64,000 nucleotides of DNA from Amoebophrya sp. A120. Lineage: Eukaryota; Sar; Dinophyceae; Syndiniales; Amoebophryaceae. The stretch lies in assembly GCA_905178155.1 (NCBI GenBank), contig CAJINV010000014.1, positions 2,077,888-2,141,887 on the forward strand, written 5' to 3'. The stretch's first letter is position 1, and every line of letters begins with the position of its first letter. The notes under the pieces are model-generated. The model was not told the DNA's origin. It did no database searches and worked only from the letters and a program-made list of their open reading frames with translations. Shown here piece after piece: positions 12,064 through 22,289 of this stretch. Position numbers and translations under genes: made by a program.

Positions 12064-12672
12064 CTATCACACGGAAACAAGAGATGCTGACACAAAAGAA
12101 CAATCATGACCACAGTGGCATAATCCTAGAATCAAAAACTTTCTACAATAGAGCGTACGCAACGACCTCGTACTGTGGCTAAAATACACTCGAGATCGAG
12201 CCACACTAGAGAAGGGCACGTGCTAGAAGATGTCGTTGTCACCTACAAAATACGATTTTAGTTGGCTCAATTAGAACATGCCGATGCTCTGCTCCTCGAA
12301 ATCGAAATTTTCGTGAAAATAACTAAAACGCCATCCACCGTATCCGTAATGGTTTCTTCATATATTATAATCCGTTGTGTCTGTGCGATAGGCTCGACGT
12401 GTTGCTAAAGGTTGCCCTGGAGTCGTACGATTTTTCTCCCGTAGACGGGCGCTTTCTGTATGGAGCGCTCAACCAGAGTGGGGGCAAGTCTTTACATCAT
12501 CGCGAAGGGGAAGGTCGTGCCTGGTATGATTTGTGATGCAAAAAGGGATCAGAGAAGTCCAAACCAGAGTGCGCACAGCACGGCTTGGGTTTGTTGGGGT
12601 CGATACACAAAAGAAGTTTTCATTCGTACAATGCTTTGCAAATATGCATAATTCTTCATGCTAGTACATCAA
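12064..12672. other. No confident gene; probable intron or 3' flank
   Basis: AT-rich, with no convincing coding frame. If the exons at 11495-12063 belong to the phosphatase gene this is an intron; otherwise it is the intergenic gap. An element beginning TATCACACGGAAACAAG may start at 12064, but no partner terminus was found. Confidence 0.4.
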
Positions 12673-15600
12673 TCACAGTGACAGTACTAGAAGACTTTCC
12701 CTTATCATGCTTGTCGTGGCGATGCAGACCCTAGCAGCCCAACACAAAAAATCCAATATCGTTTTGAAAACTTTTCCACTCGCCCCCTGACACGGGCATA
12801 GCAGAACGCTAGAGCTGGCGCGACGTTCTTCGGAGCTTGTGCTCACAGCTCTTTCTTGCGTGCAGCTGCTGCCGCCATTGGTGTTTTTGTCGCCCCGTGC
12901 TGCTGGTGGAGGTGAGCGACGAGAGCCGTGACTCGTCGGATCCTTCGCAGGCGAGTTCTTTCCCTCTGAAGATGCCTGAAGAACCTGATGACGTCGATGA
13001 TCAGGAGTTCTCTCCTTCGGTCGCTGTAGTTGCTTCGCGGGAAGATGAACGGAACAGCCAGCGGAAGCCTCAGTCTTCAGCTGGTGGTCTACTTCATGCT
13101 GTTCTTGATGAGGCCGCGAAGGAAATAATTCTCGACGGTCGCGACGTTCTCGGTCTTTTATTTCCACACCAGTTATAATTTCTCGCTGGTGTCCCGCCGG
13201 AAATGAAAAAAGCCGCTCAACAGGATGACCTTGACCGTGCCCGCCGCTCGGTGGCACCACGATATGAATTGCAAAAGTATCGCAGTAAGTAGTAATTGCA
13301 GTACAAATTAGCTGAACATGACGAGGGAACTTGTCATCATGCGGGTTCACCATAAAAAAGGCATTTGCAATGCATGATTGCGATTACTACGAGTACGATA
13401 CTTTTGCACAGAATACACGACCAGCTGCTGCAAAACTTCGGACACTGATTTTCGCGCCGCCACGGCAATGTCGACCGGTGGTGGCGTCGACGATGATGGA
13501 GGATCTTCTAGCGACTGCCCTGTTGATACCTCTTCACTAGAGGCACTGGGACGCGTAGCACTCGCATGATTTTTACCAGGAGAAGAAAAATCCTGGTCGT
13601 GGCCTTCGACACATGCAGCGGCACGACCACTCGGAACTTCTTCCCCAGTCTTGCAGCGCCTTTCGTGGCGTAGTACTCGATCACTTTCACTGCGCGTGTG
13701 CTCAGAAGTAGTGTTGCTCGTCGCCGAGACTGCATCTAGCGTATAATCGCGTAACCTTGAGGATGGGGATGGCCCCGGCTGGTCCCCTTGTGCTTCCTGT
13801 AATTCCTTGGCGCCGTTTTCGCAGTGGTTACTCGTGGTTTCGTCCTGCAGCTCCTGTGCACATCGATATTCTGCTCCAGGATGAGAAGTTGAGTCAGGAG
13901 TAAGCGAAGCAAAAGAGCCTGGAGCTGCTGCGGGAGCGCCGTTTCTTCTGTTGTGTGCCCTAGTTATGCCGGTCGTGTGCGGGGGGTGACTAGGCTGGAC
14001 AAACCCCAAAGTGCTGCAGCGCTTTCTCCAAGTGCGGGAGTACGAGTTTGCTGCCACCGACCTACCATGAGGATGTTGACTGTGCGGAGAGATAAAAGTG
14101 CTAATCCTATTGGTCGTATAACCGCGCTTGCTTGTTCCATGGTGCAGCTGCGAGGGATCGGAATCGCTACCAGTTACAACATGATGACTGCAGTTGTCGT
14201 CCCCTTCGTGTGCGATCATTGCACCTGCTGATGACGACGAACTTGCAGCTATTGTGTCCGGTGTTCTTGAGCTCTTCCCCCAGGACACACGGGAGGACGT
14301 CGAGGTAAAGTTAGAGTTGCCCCCTTCCGGGGTGCTCGTCGCGTATGGTCCATCGTGTGCTGTTACCTGCGCCCTTGCACCAGAACCAGCACCAGAGCTC
14401 ATCGTCGGTGGGGGAACTAATAACCCCGTGGTCGTCTGGGTTGACGAACTGGATCCGGGCGTCGAGCTTGCGGTGGTAGTGCAATGCATGTCCACAACAG
14501 TGAAACTATCCAGCACCGCATCGTAATTGATAAATGCTGTTTGCTCGACGTTTCTCATCCTGTCAGCCGCCGATAAACTACAAGGCGGCACCAACCTCGC
14601 AACAAAGTCGTCAATTTCCCCGACCGTTTTCCAGAACGTGATTCGCTCTCCCGAAGATGGTGAAAAAGAGCTTCCAGAACTACAACCCGCGGATGTGCAG
14701 GATTTGAACTTGTTGCTTCTATTCTCCGTGGCGATTTTCAGTCCTTGCAGCGCGTACTTGAAGTGCTTTGGCTCCACCAGGTAGGTGCTGTTCGGGTCAA
14801 AATGCTGCAACGCCTTCCGCAACGCCCTTCGATTGTGGTACAACAGGAGGGCGATCGCGTCCAACTGTGGATCTCCGTCCAAAGTCGGAATGATTGGCGG
14901 CGGGGAGCAGCTGGCCATCGCCATGGTCGTGCCGGATCGATTTGTGTCTTCATCTCGTGGAGGACCGTTGTCTACTCGGGATGAGACAACCTCCACGTTG
15001 CGCTGTTGTTGTTGGCCCTGCTGATCAACCCTACGCATGTTGCTACGAAAAACTGAGTTAAAGGCGTGCAACAGGGCACAAAAAGACAGTTTTCGATCTG
15101 GCATGTTTATTGGGAGAAAGTAGGATGAAGCACCGCTTTGTAGGGATGTAGTTGCTTGCTCAAAAAAAATCCCTGTGTGTGTCACAACTTCGTCGATGAA
15201 GCCGACCGCTAGCTTTGTCAAGCTATCGTCCTGCAACTTCCATGCGGGAATCATCTCGGACAGCACGCTCGCTCGGTCGAGAAAAACCTTCATCTCCTCC
15301 TCATTGAGGAACCCATCCTGGTCTGCGTCCGCGTGCTCGAACAAGTGCAGGAGCTTCGTCTGCACTTCGTTGGCAAAGTCCGCATCAAGTTGTAGGCTCG
15401 ACCGCTGATTATAGTGCGCTGTGATTGGTGGAGAGGACGTGGTGTTCGTCAACATCTTCTGTGCCGACGACGTGGGATTCGGATTGCCAGGATTAGATAC
15501 CGAATTGAGTACGTTGTTGCCATTCTGACACAGGTGGAGCTGCTCTTGCTCCAGTCGTTCCCGCTCGACCTCCGCACTGAGATTTCGATACAGAATGCAC

Positions 15601-18600
15601 AAAAGCTGTAGAGCCGGGCCACCTTCCTCGTGGTCTCGCTGCGGGTTGATGTAGTGCCGCTCTTCATGATCAACAGATCGCCCCAGAAGCACTGAAGAAG
15701 AGTCTGCAGGCTGCGAACAACAAGGAGAACGAAATAAATGTTGTCGCCCTATTTCTTGTTCGTGCCCGCCCTGTTGCACGGAGCTTACGTGATGGAAGGC
15801 GAACTCGAAATTGGACAGGAACTGGAGAATGCTCGTGGTCGTACTGCAAGTTGCTGCAGCGCTTGCTCCGCCGTGCGCCTTTGCTGTTCCAGTGACAACG
15901 TCGTCCTGGCCTGCTTCTTTTTCGCTTGTTACGTCATCCCGTTTATTGCCACCGGAAGTAGATGGTTTTCCAGTTGTGTGGTGATTTTTCTCTTGATCTT
16001 CTCCGGAGGAAGATGAAGATGAGGACCCGGTGGCAGCAGACACATGTTCTTGCTTTGCGTCACCGCGGCCTTTGTTCACATTAGCCCCACCAGCACTGGT
16101 GTGAAAATCCATTGGGTTCTTGAAAGCGTGGTGATGCAGAGTCGCAATGCAGGCGTAGAGCTCCAGGCACTCACTGTCGCTGAAGCCAAGCTCGAAGCCG
16201 CACACCACCGCCTTGAAGGAATCAACCGTCACGGACCCGCTCAGATTCAAGTCGAACAACGCAAACAGCTGGCGCAGCGGAAGGTTGGCCTTCCAGATCG
16301 CCGTGAAGAGCGTCACGATCGCGTCGCGTATCCACGTTACGTTGTTCACATTGTCGAGCTCCACCCGAAACCGATGCAGAAACGTCCGCCAATTCACGAC
16401 TTTAATATTCGAAACCACAGGTGGCGGTGCTACCGCCTCCGCTGCAGCTTCCACTGCTTGTGGTCCAACATCTTCAGCGAAGTTGTTGTTCTTGTTGCGC
16501 GGCACCACAACGGTCGGCAGGTCGAGGTGTTTTTCTATAAGGTTCTGCCAGGGAACGTTTTCGCCGACACAGGAACTGAGCCCCTCCACGAAATCTGCCA
16601 TGCCGATCAGGTCGCTGGTCCCGCCCAAGCTGCTCCACCAGAACTTCAGCTGCTCCTTCTTCTCGCAAATTTTCACCTTCAGCTTCGTGATGATTTCGTT
16701 TTCCAGATTGCACACCGACTGTTGCCGCATCACCGATTTGTAATTCTCCTCCTTGCGCGTGAGGTCCTCCAGCGTGTGCAGAATTTTTCTGCAGGCCTGG
16801 ATGTTCTCCTGCTCCAGGTCCAGAATTTCCCTCAGGTTGGGCGCCCAGTGCTCGAAGATTTCGAATTCCAGGGACGGCTGCAGCAGCATCACGGCCCCGT
16901 AGTTTCCGCTGGTCCCGCAGTAGTTGGAGGCCGAGAAAATTATGGGAGTGTCAGGAGCGATATTGACAAAGTTGTTGAGATAATCTGCAACGCATAGCTA
17001 TAGAATGCGACGTCGCAAAAAAAGATGTTATTGCAAGAGATGCAAGGAAGGCCGATTACAGTCCTGCTAAGGGTCAGGAGTCGGGTTGTTGACTAGCATG
17101 ACAGAGGGGAGCAGGTCTTCTGTCTTCAGCAGCGTAACAGATCCGCCCCCGGCACGGGCAAAATTTGTCATGCGCCGACTACAAACTGTGGGCCCAACTG
17201 GAATCGAGTTTGTCCACTGCATACAATAAAGCATGTCAACTTTGTCAATTTCGACCCTGAAGACAGTTCCATAAAAATGGTGATCAACTTGGAATCGTGG
17301 TGCACTTGGAAGCCCCGGCTGTTTGCGGGGAGTTCGTGACTTCGCACCACCATGTGCAGGTGGTTCTCCTTCAGAAATTTCTTCGTCGTTTCCGACCCGA
17401 ACGAAAAGCAATCGTCGCCGCGCTTCGAATATGAAATGCAAAAGCATCGTACTCGTAGCAATAGCAGGCATGGATTACAAATCTAACTTTCTACCTTGTC
17501 CAGCATGACAAGTTGCATTTTTGTTCTTGGGGAAATTTGTGATGCGATCATTTACACTAGTACGATACTTTTGCAATGCATATCGAAATGCCCTTGGACT
17601 TCGTGGGATTCGGGTCGGCCCACAGCGAATCGAAAAAGATCCAGTCCATCACTGTCTGCGGGTGTTCCGGACACGTCCGCACGCGTTCCACCTTGTTCAG
17701 CTGCTTCAGGGTCACGTTCGGGCACCGAAACAGGCCCCCGTGGATGATCAGCAGCTTCTCCGACACGATGGTCGCGAGGGGCATCAAGTTGAAGGTCTTC
17801 TGAATCAGCTGGAAGACATCGTTGCCGTACTTTTTCCGGCACTCCTGGGCAAACCCACCGCCAATGGCCCGGTCCCGCTCGTTCATGTTGGCGTCCTCGT
17901 GGTTGCTATGAAAGTGCACAAGAGTTTACTCATCTACTTCTACCTCCTTTGTGCCACAGTTTAAGTCGGCCTTCAAAAGAAATTGTAGCGCTTGTCATGT
18001 TGATATTTTTCGGCGTGTCTGATTTTTGCTGTGATGATTTTATCAAGATCAGCTGCCATGCAGAATAAATTTGAATTCCATGTTGATCACTGCCCCCGGC
18101 GCGGCCTGTGTTGCTGTAGACAATGACCGGAAAGAACAGGGGCAAGAAAAAAAAAATAATTCTGTGCACTTTCATATTTCCCCCGGTTTACGTGAACCGA
18201 GTGCCTGTCGAATAGCTGATGCGCGTACATGAGCAGCAGAATCTCGGTGCCGAACATGCCCCGGTCAACCATGTCGCCGTTGAAAAAGTAAACGTTGGTG
18301 CTACTATGGAAGCGTCAGGACTGAAATCGTCAAAGTTGAGTGAATTTCTCATGCATAAATTGCAAGGCATGAAGTGCCTCTCTTGCAGGGATGGCAAGCG
18401 AGGCCGACTGTCAGCCTGTTTGGGGTCTGCGATGCAGCTGCTAAAGTAGCATGACAAAGGACGCCTTCTGTCCCTAAACAACATGAAAAACTGGATTTAG
18501 ACGCGCTTGAAATTTGTCATGCCCTGCTTGACAATTGGGCTTCCAACTGGTATCGACTTTATGCATTGCAAGTTATTTCACCTTTGTCGATTTCAATCCT

Positions 18601-21600
18601 GACACTCCCATAGCTACTCGGCCTGCCGTACTTGAAAAAAATCCACAGCAAATCCTCCAGCTGGCCGTGCGTGTCGTATCAAGTGCAACTGTATCGCACT
18701 CGTATTGCAATCATGCATTACAAATCTTCTTTTTTTAAGGTAAGTCCGCATTACAGATTCTATTTCTCATGCTGAGGAAATTTGTAATGCATTTATACGA
18801 GTACGATGCTTTTGCATTTGATATGTCGCCCACGATGACCATTCGGCCCTTTTTCGGCGGCTCTAGGAAGACGAGCGGCTGCCGGTATTGCTGCTTGTAC
18901 AGCTGGTGCACCTTGTAAATCAAGGTTTGCACAAATTTCAAGGGCAGCAACTCCTCGGGGTGCTGCTTGATACGCTCGGTCAGGTTGGAAAGCTGTTTCT
19001 CCGTGATGTTGTCAAAGTCGAAGTCAAACCCAAGGTCGGGCGCACTTTCCTCGTTGAAATGCGTGATCATGGGATGATTCGCAGTGGATAATTTACATGA
19101 TTTAGCGGTGCTTTTCGTGTCGGTTAACAACCGAAGATGTTCTTGTCCTGCAGGTCCTCCTGCGGAAGGTAGTACTACTGGCCCCCCCGAATGAACAAAA
19201 GCGGAGGCGGGTGGAACTACACTAGCGTTTTTGCCGTAAGTGCAGCTGCTCCCGGGAGGGTGATCAGGAGCAAGCAACTGTTGCTCCGCGGTACCCCCAG
19301 CGGTGGTGGACGAGGTCCTGTTACTTGTAATATTCAAATCCTGTGCAGCAGCCATCTGGGTCACCGCCGCGGGCTGCTCGCCTACCCTGGCAGCTTTCCT
19401 CCGTTGCAGAGAAGACCCAGTGTGTTCTCTCTGTGGAGCATTTGGTCGGGCTTGGACCCCTGCAGGATCCTGTATTTTCAAGCTTTGCTTCATCTGGAGG
19501 TTTCGCCGGTGATGAGTCATTTCTGCTCCGGACTGCAGCTGGTCAGGTATGGATGTGTCAGGTTTGAAATCGTCAGAGTTGAAAAAACTTGTAATGCACA
19601 AAATCGATGCCAGTTGCAAGCCCAATTTCTAAGCGGCGCATGACAAATTTGAGTAGAGCCGAAATCCAGTTTGTAATGCTGTTTGGGTAAGGAAGACGCC
19701 TTTTGTCATGCTGCTTTAGCAGCTCTATTCCTACCCCGCAACAGGCTCACAATCTGCCTCCCTTGCCTACTCTGCAAGGCAGGCATTTTCTGCGTTGCAT
19801 TTTATGCATCACAAATCATTTCAACTTTGACGATTTCAATCCTGACAGTTCCATATCAGGTCTTGTCTGAGTAGAAGAAGTAAACGGAAGCGGTCCAGAA
19901 CCCCCTGCCCCGCTCCGCGAAGACGACGAGGCTGCCGGAGCAGCCCTTGTTGCGGGCGAGTTAATACAAGAATCTCTTTTGCAGGATGGACTTTCCAGTA
20001 CGGAAGATGTGCTGCAGCTGTCCTCGTCCACTCCCGCCGCGTCTTGATCCGCATGGTAGGAACCATCCAAGGAAGTTGGAGCTCCTGCGACGGAAGATGA
20101 CGCACGGGGGCCGTAGTTCATTTGTAGATAAGATTCAATGGTCGCGACGGTCGTGGCTTCCTGCAAAAATTCCCTCTCTTCCTCCTCTTTATTCACTGCA
20201 AAAGTACTCGTGCGTGGGGTCGTGCTGCTAATTGCAAACAAGAATGATGAATCTATCTTCTTCTTGTCTGAATCGGCGTTACAAACTCCACCTGAAAAAT
20301 TTCATGCACTTACTGATTTTGTTCATTCTGTTGCTACACCTACCAGGTACGACACTTTTGCAAATGCAATGCATACTCCTCCAACCGCGCCCAAACGTCC
20401 ACATTCTGCTGCCGCGAGCTGGAACTTGGAGAGCTCTATCGTCAAAAAAAAAAACAAGCCTCTTGGCCAGAAATTTGTCTTGAGTATGTACATTTTGAAA
20501 TAATGCTCATGGTGCAGCCCATATTCTATCTTTCTAATTCTATCTCGTGTATGGTATTCAATTTCCGATTTCTATGTTTTTGTTTGCGCCCTATTCTGCA
20601 TTACAAATTCAGGGCCGCAGTGTGGTCAATGAATTTCTTCATGATAAGCTCGGCGGGGAATGTAGGTAGTTGGTCAGCTGTTGCCTGGTGCGCACGACGG
20701 GGGAGGGAGACGATGCTGCCGTCGACGACGGCGTCGGGTCCTTTATCATAACGCTGGAACCCGCGCCGGTTGGAATTATACCCCCTTGATGCTCCTCGTC
20801 CTCAGGCTGCACCTTTGTCTGTCGTGTGTTTACGCCACTCCGCGATGTCAGATGAGGGGCGCGACTCGGAGAGGACGTCGGCCCCCCGCTCTCTACTCCT
20901 CGTCCTCCAGAAGTGGCCACGTTATAACACGGACCCGGTGGCGTCCTCCCACCGGCCCCCCGCGGCGGCGAGTGGGCAGCCCCTCGCGGCGCGGCGCGCA
21001 TTTTATTCGCTGTTGGCGCGGTGGCTGCTGAAGATGCAATGGAAAAGCTGGAACGGCTCGGGCTCTGCCGCGCGGACGCCGTGGTCGCTCGCTGCTGATG
21101 TTGCGATTGCACCTGCTGTGTTGGTCGTGGTCCACCTGGACCTGTCCGTGTGGAAAAATTCGAGAGGTTCGAGAAGTTGGCAACACCTACACCACTTGGT
21201 TGTTCCAAATTCCTCTGCTTTGCCTGATTCGACGAGCCCGACGATGCAACCGCGGAAAAGTTGAAACTGCTGGGGCTCGCACCAGCAGCACTGCCGCCAG
21301 TAATCGGGCCCAACGTCAAGAAACTCGTGCTACCTCCTACTTGCGGATTGTTCATCGGGCTGGACGTCACGGACTCCTCGGGAGAGGGGCACATCGTGGA
21401 AAGTGTTTGGGATAAAGGCGAAGGTTGACTAGTCTTCGAGGGAGCGACTGACGTGACTGGAAAGATACAAGCTTCACGGCGCTCTTCGCTATTAATATCA
21501 ATATTATCCTCGTTTTCATTTTCATTATCCTCCAGTACGGTGGACGCCGAGGCAACCTTAAGCTTAACAGTCACAGCAGAATCGTGCGGCGTTTTACTAG

Positions 21601-22228
21601 TGGTCCCGCTTCTGCTTCTCTCTGCTGCAACACTAGCTTCAACGTCAGTCACTCGCCCGCCGTTGGGCCGCTGTGCGGAAACTGAATTATCTCCAGTGCC
21701 TGCTTCCTTAACAGTGCAAGTAGAACTGAGCGGAGTTGTGCCAGTAGTTTCCGCGCCGTCTCGTCGAAGTTGGGCTGCACGCGAAGATGAGCCTGTGCTT
21801 AGTTGCTCCACTTCCTCGTCCTCCTCATCATCAAAATTCGCACTGTTTGATCGTGTTGGCGACGGCGCGCTGATCGCCAACGTGGGCAGACTTTGGTGAC
21901 TTCTCAGCAAATTGCTGCTCCTGCTTTTCTTGTTTGAAATAGTACCTTGTTTTTCGAGCACAAGAGCCCGACCGCTCGTCGTGCTCGCACATTGAACATC
22001 GATCTCCCGGAAAAGCTGCCGCTTTCTGCTCGCGGTAGAAGATGTTGCCGCAGCTCCGGAATGATGTGTCGGGCTCGAAGACGAATTGTTCAAACGTCGT
22101 CCACCAGCAGGAGAAGGACCACTCCTCCGAGGATCTCTTTTTGCAGCACTTGACCCAGCATTTTCGCCGGACGAAGAACGCGAGGCTGCTGGAGACCCGG
22201 GAGGGGCACCTAAAGTTTTGTCCTGACT
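12673..22228 (-). CDS. PPEF-like Ser/Thr protein phosphatase with EF-hand, giant, 10 exons
   Basis: A calcium-linked protein phosphatase of the PPP family, closest in layout to PPEF/rdgC. The catalytic core is spread over 18.85-16.9 kb: VGDTHGQLEDLLW, FNGDMVDRG, NRGNHED, LLIIHGGLF, VVRSHE and TIFSASNYCGTSGN. C-terminal to it lie a canonical EF-hand loop DADQDGFLNEEE (about 15300-15337) and a weaker DLNLSGSVTVDS (about 16225-16262). About 850 Ser-rich residues precede the core. Exons: 22228-20647, 20431-20376, 20184-19856, 19542-18824, 18671-18613, 18299-18177, 17901-17583, 17424-17274, 16935-13416, 13257-12673. From the first usable codon at 22093 they sum to 7308 nt, divisible by three (2435 aa). 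All nine introns are introners. The true start and perhaps the last exon are unresolved. Confidence 0.85.
13263..13415 (-). mobile_element. Introner, family B (153 bp)
   Basis: TSD CACGA on both sides. The left terminus is TATGAATTGCAAAAGTATCG and the right CGATACTTTTGCACAGAATA. Removal joins LQQLVV to VPPSGGHGQG in the phosphatase frame. Confidence 0.88.
16941..17273 (-). mobile_element. Introner, family C (333 bp)
   Basis: TSD AAAAT on both sides. The left terminus is TATGGGAGTGTCAGG and the right CCCTGAAGACAGTTCCATA. It splits the invariant phosphatase block between TIF and SASNYC, which becomes contiguous on removal. It is the longest and most diverged C copy. Confidence 0.9.
17430..17582 (-). 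mobile_element. Introner, family B (153 bp)
   Basis: TSD TCGAA on both sides. The left terminus is TATGAAATGCAAAAGCATCG and the right CGATACTTTTGCAATGCATA. Removal joins TKSKGIS to KRGDDCFSFG of the phosphatase core. Confidence 0.9.
17907..18176 (-). mobile_element. Introner, single-copy type H (270 bp)
   Basis: The termini TATGAAAGTGCACA and TGTGCACTTTCATA are a perfect 14-bp inverted repeat. The flanks GTTGC and TTTCC agree at three of five bases, so the duplication has decayed. Removal rebuilds NRG-NHED, the phosphatase metal-binding block. Confidence 0.8.
18305..18612 (-). mobile_element. Introner, family C (308 bp)
   Basis: TSD GCTAC on both sides. The left terminus is TATGGAAGCGTCAGGACTG and the right AATCCTGACACTCCCATA. 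Removal joins FKYGRPSS to TNVYFFNGDM in frame. Confidence 0.9.
18677..18823 (-). mobile_element. Introner, family B (147 bp)
   Basis: TSD TGTCG on both sides. The left terminus is TATCAAGTGCAACTGTATCG and the right CGATGCTTTTGCATTTGATA. It lies inside the GDTHGQ metal-binding motif of the phosphatase, which is restored exactly by removal with one TSD copy. Confidence 0.92.
19548..19855 (-). mobile_element. Introner, family C (308 bp)
   Basis: TSD TCAGG on both sides. The left terminus is TATGGATGTGTCAGGTTTG and the right AATCCTGACAGTTCCATA. Removal joins TQTRPD to QLQSGAEMT in the Ser-rich region before the phosphatase core. Confidence 0.9.
20190..20375 (-). mobile_element. Introner, B-like (186 bp)
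   Basis: The flanks CTCTT and CTCCT are a 5-bp TSD with one mismatch. The left terminus is TATTCACTGCAAAAGTACTC and the right CACTTTTGCAAATGCAATGCATA, so this copy is slightly longer than other B members. Removal keeps the frame through VDVWARLEEEEER. Confidence 0.82.
20437..20646 (-). mobile_element. Introner, single-copy type J (210 bp)
   Basis: TSD AGCTC on both sides. The left terminus is TATCGTCAAAAAAAAAAAC and the right AATTTCTTCATGATA, only a weak TIR. Removal joins the long Ser-rich N-terminal frame (HSPPS) to SPSSSSRQQNVDV in frame. This ties the 20647-22228 frame to the phosphatase gene. Confidence 0.8.
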
Positions 22229-22262
22229 TCATCAAGTTCAATGAATTTCATTTCGATTCGAA

Positions 22263-22280
22263 CTGGAAGATAAAAAGGAG
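22263..22280 (-). promoter_or_regulatory. Pyrimidine tract plus CAG between two tandem genes; candidate splice acceptor
   Basis: The minus strand reads CTCCTTTTTATCTTCCAG just 10 bp after the CAP-Gly stop codon (22290-22292) and just before the phosphatase frame opens. Dinoflagellate mRNAs are commonly capped by spliced-leader trans-splicing, and this would be a suitable acceptor for the downstream gene. The first ATG after it (22251) reaches a stop after 13 codons, so the phosphatase start remains unclear. Inference only. Confidence 0.3.
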
Positions 22281-22289
22281 CACAGCGAG

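Noticed and set aside
20647-20830. An alternative frame giving the protein-like segment QLPTFPAELIMKKFIDHTAA
   Set aside because: The type J introner at 20437-20646, removed with one TSD copy, joins the other (Ser-rich) frame exactly to the next exon, and the full coding sum is then divisible by three.
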